Origin: Flavobacteriaceae bacterium
GTDB lineage: Bacteria; Bacteroidota; Bacteroidia; Flavobacteriales; Flavobacteriaceae
Direction: 5' to 3'
NCBI GenBank assembly: GCA_017857815.1
Contig: JAFMCL010000009.1
Coordinates: 16,387 to 80,386 of the forward strand
Length of the DNA stretch: 64,000 nt
The stretch's first letter is position 1. Every line of letters begins with the position of its first letter. Shown one piece after another: positions 1 to 8,170 of this stretch. Both the position numbers and the translations under genes were made by a program. Below the pieces are notes generated by a model that saw nothing but the letters and a program-made list of their open reading frames with translations, was not told the DNA's origin and made no database searches.

Positions 1-1331
1 ATGACTTCAGGTAAGCTATTAATCATTAATAAAAGAAGAACGAAAATGCTTCCTATCAAAAACACACCAAACAAAGGAAGGATTATCCAATTTGATATTA
101 GAAATAGGCCTGGAAACTGATGAAAAGTGTAGATGCTTAATGGAGCAACGGCAAACTGAGCAGCGACACTAACAGTGGTCAATTGCCAAAACCTTTTGAA
201 TAACCAAAATTTTGGTTTCCATAACTTTTGGAGTATGGGATGAATCCACAAGATTCCAAATACGGCCAAGTAACTCATTTGAAATCCCAATTGGAATAAA
301 AAAGGGGGATATGCGATCAACAACATAAAAAAAGAAACCACTAGTAAATGAAATGAATTGGTAATTCGTTTTGAATACTTGGCAATCGAAAATGCCGAAA
401 ACATTGTTACAGCTCTAATCACTGACGCACTGCCTCCTGTGAAGAATGCGAAGGCCCAAAGCAAAGAGACAACCAAAACAGCTTGAATGATTCTCCCTTT
501 AGGAATTGCTCTTACTGGCGTTAAAATGAAATTTAAAAAAAGCATAATGATTCCAATATGCAATCCTGATATCGCTAGAATGTGAATTACTCCTGCGTTT
601 GAATAGGCTTCGGTCATGTCTTTTTCTAAAACATCTCGATCTCCCAACAACAGTGTTTTTATGATGTTTTTCGAAGCAAAATTTAATTTACTTTCATCAA
701 TTTTTTGGTTAACTTTAGTTTTGAGAATAGTTGACCAATTTTTTGACTTTTCAGCATGTGAACTAAAGGTTTTGTACTCACCTTTTTTAAGATTTATTTG
801 ATCATATATTCTTATTCTTTTTAAATAATTGGCATAATCAAAACCTCCTGGATTTAAGACTCTTTTTAATTTTTTAGGAGGAATTGATGTTAAGATAAAT
901 GTCCCATTCTTTGTCAAGGATTTAAGAGAATCTTTTTCAATCGATATCAAAACCTTCCCCACGGTTTTTATTTTATCCACTCTAATAATCTCTCCATAAA
1001 AACGTTCGTTGTGCACGTTCTTTTTTAAGGCCCTAGTCAGCCGAATTGAAAAGGAATGAGTTCCTTGTTCTGAAGTGAAATAACTGTAATGATTTTTAGG
1101 AATTCTATCGTATTGGCTTTGAAAGAAATATCCGATAGGTAAAAAAAGTAAAAACAGAAAATAATGTTTATGGCGAGACCTTTTCCAAAAAACTCCGATA
1201 GATAACACACCTGTTATAAGCAGAGAAGTTTTCAGTGATAATGAGGAGTCTAGGATGGTGTAGGTAGCGGCGATCATGCCACAGACAAAACACAATACAA
1301 TAGGGTAAAGATAAAAACTGGGGATTTTCAT
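1..1331 (-). CDS. comEC: ComEC/Rec2-family DNA uptake channel protein, N-terminal part (cut by the window edge)
   Basis: Reading the minus strand from the ATG at 1331 gives an open frame of 443 codons that continues past position 1. The start is hydrophobic (MKIPSFYLYPIVLCF), followed by a soluble segment with LNPGGFDYANYLKR, typical of the N-terminal DUF4131 region of ComEC. Then comes HILAISGLHIGI, the family signature at the start of the Competence membrane domain, followed by several membrane segments. ComEC forms the inner-membrane channel that takes in single-stranded DNA during transformation; the C-terminal beta-lactamase-like domain would lie outside the window. It starts 35 bases after lpxB stops and is probably co-transcribed with it. 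The family call is firm, but completeness cannot be judged. Confidence 0.88.
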   Translation of the reverse strand, partial: MKIPSFYLYPIVLCFVCGMIAATYTILDSSLSLKTSLLITGVLSIGVFWKRSRHKHYFLFLLFLPIGYFFQSQYDRIPKNHYSYFTSEQGTHSFSIRLTRALKKNVHNERFYGEIIRVDKIKTVGKVLISIEKDSLKSLTKNGTFILTSIPPKKLKRVLNPGGFDYANYLKRIRIYDQINLKKGEYKTFSSHAEKSKNWSTILKTKVNQKIDESKLNFASKNIIKTLLLGDRDVLEKDMTEAYSNAGVIHILAISGLHIGIIMLFLNFILTPVRAIPKGRIIQAVLVVSLLWAFAFFTGGSASVIRAVTMFSAFSIAKYSKRITNSFHLLVVSFFMLLIAYPPFLFQLGFQMSYLAVFGILWIHPILQKLWKPKFWLFKRFWQLTTVSVAAQFAVAPLSIYTFHQFPGLFLISNWIILPLFGVFLIGSIFVLLLLMINSLPEV

Positions 1332-1366
1332 TTAATAAAGTTAAAATGAAAATTAGAAGAATTTTA

Positions 1367-2479
1367 TTAGGCTCTAATTGCTTCTATAATTAATCCAGCA
1401 GTTTTTTCACTAGCGCCTTCCTTTCCTAAAACAGTAAAAAGCTTTTCGTAATCGCGTTTTAACTTTTTTCGACCTTCTATGGAAAGTAAAAATTGAAGGT
1501 GATTTGAAACTTCTTTTACATTAAAATTGTCTTGAATCAATTCTGTAACAATTTCCTTGTCAAGAATTAAATTTACCAACGAAATATATTTGAGCTTCAC
1601 CAAACGAATAGCAATTTGATAACTAATGAAACTACTTCGATAACAGACCAATTGGGGCACTTTGAAAATGGCGGTCTCTAAAGTTGCCGTTCCACTTGAA
1701 ACCAATGCAGCTTGTGCTACTTCAAGCAAGTCATAAGTTTGATTTTTGACTACGCTTATGTTGGTATTCAAGAGGTAAGAATCATACCAATCTTTGTCAA
1801 TTCCAGGGGCTCCAGCAATTATGAATTCATGGTCAGAGAAAAGTTGAGCCACTTTTATAAATATGGGGAGCATTTTTTTAATTTCTTGTTTCCTGCTTCC
1901 TGGCAAAAGTGCCACGATAGGAGATGTTTCAGAAAACCCATTTTTACTGTAAAAAGTGGTCGATTTCTTCCTTTTTATGATGGTGTCAAAAAGGGGATTT
2001 CCAACAAAACTTACAGGATAATTGTGCTTTTCTTTAAAGTACTTTTGCTCAAAAGGCAATATTGCATAAAGGGCATCAATGTCTCTTTTGATTTGATGAA
2101 TCCTGTTTTCTTTCCACGCCCAAATTTGTGGACAGATATAATAGTGGTTTTTAAATCCATTTATCTTTGCCCATTTTGCAATTCTTAAGTTAAATCCAGG
2201 ATAGTCGATGTATATGATTACGTCGGGTTTAAATTCAAGAATATCAGTCTTGCAAAATTTAATGTTATTTATAATCACCCAAAGATGTGTGATCACCTCC
2301 CAAAACCCCATAAAAGCGAGTTCGCGATAGTGTTTAACCAAAACAGCACCAGCCTCCTCCATTAAGTCTCCCCCCCAACAACGAATATTTGCTTCGGGAT
2401 CTTTCTTAAATATTGCTTCTATCAACCTTGCCCCATGAAGGTCTCCGGAGGCTTCGCCTGCAATTATATAATACTTCAC
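1367..2479 (-). CDS. lpxB: Lipid-A-disaccharide synthase
   Basis: This 370-residue GT19 glycosyltransferase joins UDP-2,3-diacylglucosamine to lipid X to make the lipid A disaccharide at the cytoplasmic face of the inner membrane. The N terminus MKYYIIAGEASGDLHGA is the LpxB signature, and CPQIWAWKENRI and LLPGSRKQEI are conserved family blocks. The length matches the family (about 370-390). The gene sits 29 bases downstream of a small membrane protein and 35 bases before comEC, in a surE-orf-lpxB-comEC run. The surE-lpxB neighbourhood is common in Bacteroidota. Confidence 0.96.
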   Translation of the reverse strand: MKYYIIAGEASGDLHGARLIEAIFKKDPEANIRCWGGDLMEEAGAVLVKHYRELAFMGFWEVITHLWVIINNIKFCKTDILEFKPDVIIYIDYPGFNLRIAKWAKINGFKNHYYICPQIWAWKENRIHQIKRDIDALYAILPFEQKYFKEKHNYPVSFVGNPLFDTIIKRKKSTTFYSKNGFSETSPIVALLPGSRKQEIKKMLPIFIKVAQLFSDHEFIIAGAPGIDKDWYDSYLLNTNISVVKNQTYDLLEVAQAALVSSGTATLETAIFKVPQLVCYRSSFISYQIAIRLVKLKYISLVNLILDKEIVTELIQDNFNVKEVSNHLQFLLSIEGRKKLKRDYEKLFTVLGKEGASEKTAGLIIEAIRA

Positions 2480-2508
2480 TTTAATTTTATTTTAAAGGAA
2501 TTCACAAG

Positions 2509-2790
2509 TTAAATGAATTTTAAAACAATAAGGAAACAGACAATTATAAGTGAAATGATCACGAGTCCTTTTGCAAAATTGATTTTATTTTTTCGAATGG
2601 CTAAAAAGAAAACAGGAAGATTGATCAACGAACTAACACTGATAAGACCCCCAAGCTTTTTTTTCTCATAAAGAAAAGCAATTCCATCCTCCAACGGACC
2701 GTCGTACAAGAATAGAACAGCAAATATCATACAACTAAGACTCAATAAAAGTCCTGCGATAACTCCATTCAGGGTTTGTTTATTTTTCAA
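2509..2790 (-). CDS. Small membrane protein of unknown function
   Basis: This 93-residue protein has three predicted membrane helices, at about residues 9-29, 48-63 and 72-92. A short charged loop with YEKKKLGG lies between the first two. I do not recognise a named family. The start codon overlaps the end of surE by 11 bases and lpxB begins 29 bases downstream, so it is almost certainly translated as part of the surE-lpxB operon. That supports a real gene rather than a chance frame. A role in the envelope is only an inference from topology and company. Confidence 0.75.
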   Translation of the reverse strand: MKNKQTLNGVIAGLLLSLSCMIFAVLFLYDGPLEDGIAFLYEKKKLGGLISVSSLINLPVFFLAIRKNKINFAKGLVIISLIIVCFLIVLKFI

Positions 2791-3556
2791 AATCCCAAGT
2801 GTTTAAGTTCTGAATGGCATGGTGTGCTGTAAGGTCAAACTCAACGGGAACGACAGAGATGTAACCATTTGACAAGGCCCATTCGTCCGTGTCTTCTCCT
2901 TTATCTTTGTTGACAAACTTGCCAGTAAGCCAATAGTAATCTAACCCCATTGGATTGGTTCTTTTGTCAAATTCCTCCACCCAATAGGCTTTGGCTTGAC
3001 GACAAATCTTAATGCCCTTTATCTCTTCTTTTTTGAGTAGCGGGAAGTTTACATTGAGTACAACATTAGGTGGAATTTTATTTTCCAAAGCACTCAAGGT
3101 AATTTTTTTTACATAATTCTTGATGGCATCAAAATCTGCATTCCAACGGTAATCTAAAAGCGAAAATCCAATGGCTTGAATTCCTTCGATACCTGCTTCA
3201 ACAGCCGCACTCATTGTCCCAGAATAAATTACATTAATAGAGGAATTCGATCCGTGATTAATTCCCGAAACACATAAATCTGGTTTTCTATCGAGTATTT
3301 CATTAACGGCAAGCTTTACACAATCGGCGGGAGTTCCTGAGCAGCTGTATTCTTTTTGAGGGCCATCCGTAACGCTCATTTCTGTACATTGCAAAGTGGA
3401 GTTTATTGTTATGGCATGACCCATTGCAGACTGAGGACTATCTGGAGCTACGACTACAACTTCTCCAATCTCGTTCATTACTTCGATCAGCTTTCGAATC
3501 CCTGGGGCGGTTATCCCGTCGTCATTTGTAACAAGTATAAGTGGCTTTTTTTTCAT
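2780..3556 (-). CDS. surE: 5'/3'-nucleotidase SurE
   Basis: SurE is a metal-dependent nucleoside monophosphate phosphatase linked to stress survival. The start MKKKPLILVTNDDGITAPG contains the conserved metal-binding TNDDG. Further family blocks are VVVAPDSPQSAMG, CSGTPADCVKLA and SGINHGSN. I chose the ATG at 3556 (258 residues), which places TNDDG near the N terminus as in the family. An upstream in-frame ATG at 3595 would add 13 residues (MFLFSKFTMYLNK) not expected in SurE. It is the first gene of the minus-strand run towards lpxB and comEC. Confidence 0.94.
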   Translation of the reverse strand: MKKKPLILVTNDDGITAPGIRKLIEVMNEIGEVVVVAPDSPQSAMGHAITINSTLQCTEMSVTDGPQKEYSCSGTPADCVKLAVNEILDRKPDLCVSGINHGSNSSINVIYSGTMSAAVEAGIEGIQAIGFSLLDYRWNADFDAIKNYVKKITLSALENKIPPNVVLNVNFPLLKKEEIKGIKICRQAKAYWVEEFDKRTNPMGLDYYWLTGKFVNKDKGEDTDEWALSNGYISVVPVEFDLTAHHAIQNLNTWDFEK

Positions 3557-3688
3557 TTTATTTAAATACATTGTAAATTTACTAAATAAAAACACCCTAT
3601 TATCATTTTACTTTTAACAAAAAGTTTTGATAGGAATTCCGTAAAATAATGGGTTTTTGGTTACATTTATATTCTAAATAAGATTGAA

Positions 3689-5806
3689 ATGAGGTTCTTC
3701 GGTTCGCTTTTCACAGGGTTTTTGTCCTTGTTTTTATTACTTAATTTTTCTGTTGGCATCCCCAATCCAGAAAAAGATAAGCTTTTGATTGAGGTTATCG
3801 CCTATGTACTTGAGCGTGGTCATTTCAGTCCAAAGGAAATCAACGATGAGTTTTCTGAAAATGTTTTTCACAATTATATTGAAGGCATTGACGGACAACA
3901 TCGATTTTTACTTCAATCCGACATCAATAACTTCAATAGATATAAGAAAGAGCTTGATGATCAAATTAAAGCATCAGACATTGCTTTTTTTGATCTAACT
4001 CATAAGAGATTAATGTCCAGAATGGAACAAGTAAAGGGGTTTTATGGAGAATTGTTTGAAAAACCTTTTGATTTTGATAAACAAGAAAACATTGATTTGA
4101 ACTTTAAGGAAATGTCCTATGCTTCAACACTTAATGAGCTCAAAAACATTTGGAGAAAACGTTTTAAGTTTTCGGCACTGGACGTCTATTCTAGTATAAT
4201 GCAGAGTGAGATTAAAAAGAAAGAAGAAGACAGTACCTATCAAATAAGGTCTAAAGTCCTCATTGAGGAAGAGGCAAGGCAAAAAACTAGGGAGGATATT
4301 GAAAATAGTTTTGAAGTGTTTGGGGAGATTCAGCGAAAGGATTGGTTTTCAATTTATGTCAACGCTATTACATTAGAATATGACCCCCACAGTAATTATT
4401 TTCCGCCTGAAGAGAAGGAAAGATTCGATCTAAATATTTCAGGAAAATTTGAAGGTATTGGTGCGCGACTTCAGAAAAAAAATCAAGAAGTTAAAATTAC
4501 TGAAGTAATAGCGGGAGGACCCGTATGGAAAGATAAATTGCTCGAAGTGGGCGACACCATATTAAAAGTAGCTCAGAAAGATGGCGAGCCAGTTGAAATC
4601 GGTTCCATGCGTCTTGGCGATGCTGTAAAGCTAATCAAAGGTCCTAAAGGGACTCAGGTTTTTCTTACGGTCAAGCGCGTCGATGGGTTGGTCGAAGAGG
4701 TCGTTATTACAAGAGATATCGTTGAAATAGAAGAGTCTTATGCTAAATCATCTTTAATAAATAAAAACGAAAAGCTTTATGGACTCATAGAGTTGCCAAA
4801 GTTTTATATTGATTTTAAAGACAATGGTAGGCGTAATGCGGCTAGTGATGTTAAAAAAGAATTAGAACAACTTAAACAAAAAAATGTAGAAGGGATAATA
4901 CTCGATCTTAGAAACAATGGTGGAGGTTCTTTAAAAACAGTTGTTGAAATGACAGGGTTTTTTATTGATGAAGGTCCAGTCGTTCAAGTAAAAAGTACCG
5001 GGGGAAGAAAAGAAGTGTTAAAAGATACAGATCCTACCATCATTTGGGACGGGTCTTTAGTTATTTTGGTGAATGAGTTTTCAGCTTCAGCCTCAGAAAT
5101 TTTAGCCGCTGCGCTTCAAGATTATAAGCGAGCGATTGTTATTGGTAGTAAACAAACTTTTGGAAAAGGAACAGTTCAAAATGTTATTGACCTTAATCGG
5201 ATTATTTCGGGGAGTACCCACGGCGATCTTGGCGCGGTTAAATTAACAACGGACAAATTCTACAGAATAAACGGAGGATCTACCCAACTCGAGGGAGTCA
5301 AGAGCGATATTGTAATTCTAGACCGCTATTCTTATGTTGATCTAGGGGAAAAGGATCAAGAGAATCCTTTGACTTGGGATCAAATTAAACCCGCCAAATA
5401 TAAGCCTTGGCCAAATCAATTTAATTATGATTATGCACTGTCTGAAAGCAGAAAGAGATTGGATACTAATTCCTATATAAAGCTTGTCGATGAGCAGGCC
5501 AAATGGGTTAAGTTGCAACAGGAGGATTATGAATATACACTCAATTATGACGTTTATTTAAACGAGCGAGAAGAAAACTTAAAAGCTACCGATCAGTTCA
5601 AGATTTTAAATGATTTTAATTCTGACCTATCATTTGAATGGTTACCAGAACTAGGGGTAGAGGTCAACGATGAAATAAAAGAAAGAAGAGATCGCTGGGT
5701 TGAAAATCTTAAGAAAGATTTTTATATCAATGAAGCTGTAAACGTTTTAGAGGATTTAAATCTAAATTTAGATGCCTCAAAAAAGTTAGCTCAAAACAAA
5801 AAATAA
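3689..5806 (+). CDS. prc: Carboxy-terminal processing protease Prc/Tsp (S41 family)
   Basis: This 705-residue periplasmic tail-specific protease degrades or trims proteins from unstructured C termini. It has an N-terminal signal peptide (residues 1-23), a Tsp-type N-terminal domain, a PDZ domain (about 245-335) and the S41 catalytic domain. The catalytic pair is Ser467 in FSASASEILAAA and Lys493 in TFGKGTVQ, aligned by spacing to the E. coli Prc dyad. The C-terminal Prc-type domain (about 550-690) is present, so it is the long Tsp type and not the shorter CtpA. Start spacing to the divergent surE is 132 bases. The next gene begins only 10 bases downstream. Confidence 0.94.
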   Translation: MRFFGSLFTGFLSLFLLLNFSVGIPNPEKDKLLIEVIAYVLERGHFSPKEINDEFSENVFHNYIEGIDGQHRFLLQSDINNFNRYKKELDDQIKASDIAFFDLTHKRLMSRMEQVKGFYGELFEKPFDFDKQENIDLNFKEMSYASTLNELKNIWRKRFKFSALDVYSSIMQSEIKKKEEDSTYQIRSKVLIEEEARQKTREDIENSFEVFGEIQRKDWFSIYVNAITLEYDPHSNYFPPEEKERFDLNISGKFEGIGARLQKKNQEVKITEVIAGGPVWKDKLLEVGDTILKVAQKDGEPVEIGSMRLGDAVKLIKGPKGTQVFLTVKRVDGLVEEVVITRDIVEIEESYAKSSLINKNEKLYGLIELPKFYIDFKDNGRRNAASDVKKELEQLKQKNVEGIILDLRNNGGGSLKTVVEMTGFFIDEGPVVQVKSTGGRKEVLKDTDPTIIWDGSLVILVNEFSASASEILAAALQDYKRAIVIGSKQTFGKGTVQNVIDLNRIISGSTHGDLGAVKLTTDKFYRINGGSTQLEGVKSDIVILDRYSYVDLGEKDQENPLTWDQIKPAKYKPWPNQFNYDYALSESRKRLDTNSYIKLVDEQAKWVKLQQEDYEYTLNYDVYLNEREENLKATDQFKILNDFNSDLSFEWLPELGVEVNDEIKERRDRWVENLKKDFYINEAVNVLEDLNLNLDASKKLAQNKK

Positions 5807-5816
5807 TAAATCAGAA

Positions 5817-6902
5817 TTGAGCGGCTCTAAAAAATACTCTCTATTAGAATTTTTTAGAGACCCTTGGGCTACTGTGAGCTTTGCTTATATATTTTTTTTA
5901 ATACTTATAGCATTTTTCGCCTATCAGATTGCGCCAGACAGTACGTCAAATGCAAATCAAATGCACCTTTCCATTCATTCCAAGCCTCCTGGTTTTAAAT
6001 CAAAAATGGTTTTATTGACAGGTCAAAATTTATCTAATCAAAGCACTACTTTTTTTTATGGTGACATTGATTCTTCAGTAGAAATTCCAATTCAGAATTA
6101 TAAGATCATTAATGAAGGAATTGAAATTCAACCTTACGGAATGCCAAAAGATTATTATGAGGTATTGTCAAAAGACAGGCTCCCACAACCATTTGTAGTT
6201 CCAAAATTCACTCAAGAAAATATTATAGAAAAGACCTTTTATCTGGGAACTGACAAATACGGCAGAGATCTATTGAGTCGTTTGATTATCGGAACAAGAA
6301 TATCCTTGTCGATAGGGTTTGTTGCAGTTTTCATTTCACTTTTTATAGGCGTTTTTTTAGGAGCTATTGCAGGCTATTTTGGCGGTTATGTGGACAAAGT
6401 AATCGTTTGGTTGATCAATGTCGTGTGGTCAATCCCTACTTTGCTGATGGTCATTGCCATTACACTGGCCTTAGGAAGGGGTTTTTGGCAAGTTTTTATT
6501 GCAGTAGGCCTAACGATGTGGGTGGAAGTGGCGCGAGTCGTTAGGGGTCAGGTATTGGCCGTAAAAGAGAAAACATATGTTCAGGCAGCACACGCTTTGG
6601 GCTATTCCAATCAAAGAGTTTTGAAAAATCATGTTTTACCCATGGTCATCGCCCCAATTATTGTTATTTCTGCTGCAAATTTTGCCAGTGCTATTCTAAT
6701 AGAAAGTGGCCTTAGCTTTTTAGGTATTGGTGCACAACCGCCAACGCCCAGCTGGGGAGGCATGGTCAAAGATCATTTTCGTTATCTGCTTTTGGGAAAG
6801 CCCTATTTGGCGATTCTTCCAGGTTTGGCTATTATGAGTTTGGTTTTGGCCTTTATGACTTTGGGCAATAGTCTGAGGGATTTCCTAGACGTCAAAAATT
6901 AA
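5817..6902 (+). CDS. ABC transporter permease, OppC/DppC type
   Basis: This 361-residue inner-membrane permease of the peptide/nickel ABC class has one N-terminal helix (about 20-42) and a roughly 100-residue extracytoplasmic insertion. Next come YLGTDKYGRDLLSRL, the OppC signature, and five further helices carrying the EAA-type coupling loop near VKEKTYVQAAHALGYS. The start is a TTG at 5817; no ATG precedes the first helix, and this start lies 10 bases after prc. No partner OppB permease, binding protein or ATPase is nearby, so partners must be encoded elsewhere. The substrate (peptide or other) cannot be told from the sequence. Confidence 0.88.
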   Translation: MSGSKKYSLLEFFRDPWATVSFAYIFFLILIAFFAYQIAPDSTSNANQMHLSIHSKPPGFKSKMVLLTGQNLSNQSTTFFYGDIDSSVEIPIQNYKIINEGIEIQPYGMPKDYYEVLSKDRLPQPFVVPKFTQENIIEKTFYLGTDKYGRDLLSRLIIGTRISLSIGFVAVFISLFIGVFLGAIAGYFGGYVDKVIVWLINVVWSIPTLLMVIAITLALGRGFWQVFIAVGLTMWVEVARVVRGQVLAVKEKTYVQAAHALGYSNQRVLKNHVLPMVIAPIIVISAANFASAILIESGLSFLGIGAQPPTPSWGGMVKDHFRYLLLGKPYLAILPGLAIMSLVLAFMTLGNSLRDFLDVKN

Positions 6903-6904
6903 TA

Positions 6905-8170
6905 TTACCACTCGTTTAACCGATTGGCATCGAGGTTCAAGTGGATGAAAATCAGGATACTAAAGGCGAGAAGACTGGATCCTCCATAGCTGATAAAAGG
7001 AAGTGGAATCCCGATGGTAGGAACCATACCCAAAGACATTCCAATATTAATTAGAAAATGGACGAAAATAAGGCTTGCTACGCCATAGGAAAAGACCCTT
7101 CTAAACTTATTGACCTGCTTTTCAGCACTTAAAATAATTCGCATAATTAATCCGCAAAAAAGAAAGATCACGAATACACCTCCAACAAAACCCCATTCTT
7201 CTCCGATAGTACTGAAAATATAATCCGTATGTTGTTCTGGTACAAAATCTCCCTTGGTTTGAGTTCCTTCTAAGAACCCCTTTCCGGAAAATCCACCAGA
7301 GCCAATTGCTATTTTCGATTGATTGATGTTGTATCCAATGCCTTTTGTGTCTTTTTCCTTTCCCAATACGATATTGATTCTGTCCCGATGTCTTTGCTCA
7401 AAAATATTATTAAAAATAAAATCAACGGAATAAGAAAAACCAATGGATAAAGCGAGCACCAATAAAAAGGGCCAAACTTTAACTTTCCGTCTTGATTTTT
7501 TAATAAAATAAAATAGAATAGCGACAATAGCGATAATGATTACAATCGCAATTCCGATTTGAAAACTTAACGTGATTAAAAACAAACTAACCAGACCGAG
7601 AAACAGAAACAAATAAGAGTAATTCAAACCTTCGCGAAAAAGCGGAAAGAAAAAAGCTCCAAAGATTAGAGCAGAACCTGGATCTGGTTGTAAAATGATA
7701 AGAAAGGCGGGCAGCAATAAAAAACCACCAATTTTTAATAAGGTAGTAGGTTTTTTTAAGTCGGTTTGAAATAAACTCATCGATTTGGCGATGATCAGTG
7801 CCGTGGCAACTTTCACTAATTCAGAGGGTTGCAGACTCGTTCCGCCAAAGGAATACCAAGAGGTTGCTCCCGATATGGTTTTGCCAAAAACAAAAAGCCC
7901 GATCAATAATAGAATTCCTACGATATAGCTCAGCATTGCAAACTGTTCAAAAAACTTAACATTAATGGCCAGAATTAAACCTCCAAAAAACAAACTCAAG
8001 CCAAGAAAAACAATTTGTTTCCCTACCGGTTGAGTCAAATCGAAAATAGAGGTTACGGCATCATTATAGGTAGAGGAATACACGTTGGTAATACCAAAAG
8101 TGACCAATATTATATATATCAGAATCAACAACCAATCAAGACGCGCTATAATGTTATTATTCATTGACAC
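6905..8170 (-). CDS. rodA: RodA, SEDS-family peptidoglycan polymerase
   Basis: This 421-residue SEDS protein is the glycosyltransferase partner of PBP2 in the elongation machinery. It has about ten membrane helices. Conserved SEDS regions include TSWYSFGGTSLQPSELVKV and, near the end, GIPLPFISYGGSSLLA. It overlaps the PBP2 gene by 14 bases (start at 8170, PBP2 stop at 8157), which implies coupled translation in the mreB-rodA operon. The initiator could equally be the ATG two codons downstream (MSMNN). Confidence 0.95.
   Translation of the reverse strand: MSMNNNIIARLDWLLILIYIILVTFGITNVYSSTYNDAVTSIFDLTQPVGKQIVFLGLSLFFGGLILAINVKFFEQFAMLSYIVGILLLIGLFVFGKTISGATSWYSFGGTSLQPSELVKVATALIIAKSMSLFQTDLKKPTTLLKIGGFLLLPAFLIILQPDPGSALIFGAFFFPLFREGLNYSYLFLFLGLVSLFLITLSFQIGIAIVIIIAIVAILFYFIKKSRRKVKVWPFLLVLALSIGFSYSVDFIFNNIFEQRHRDRINIVLGKEKDTKGIGYNINQSKIAIGSGGFSGKGFLEGTQTKGDFVPEQHTDYIFSTIGEEWGFVGGVFVIFLFCGLIMRIILSAEKQVNKFRRVFSYGVASLIFVHFLINIGMSLGMVPTIGIPLPFISYGGSSLLAFSILIFIHLNLDANRLNEW

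Noticed and set aside
616..801. Plus-strand open frame opposite comEC
   Set aside because: The minus strand encodes clear ComEC sequence across the same bases; the plus frame has no recognisable motif.
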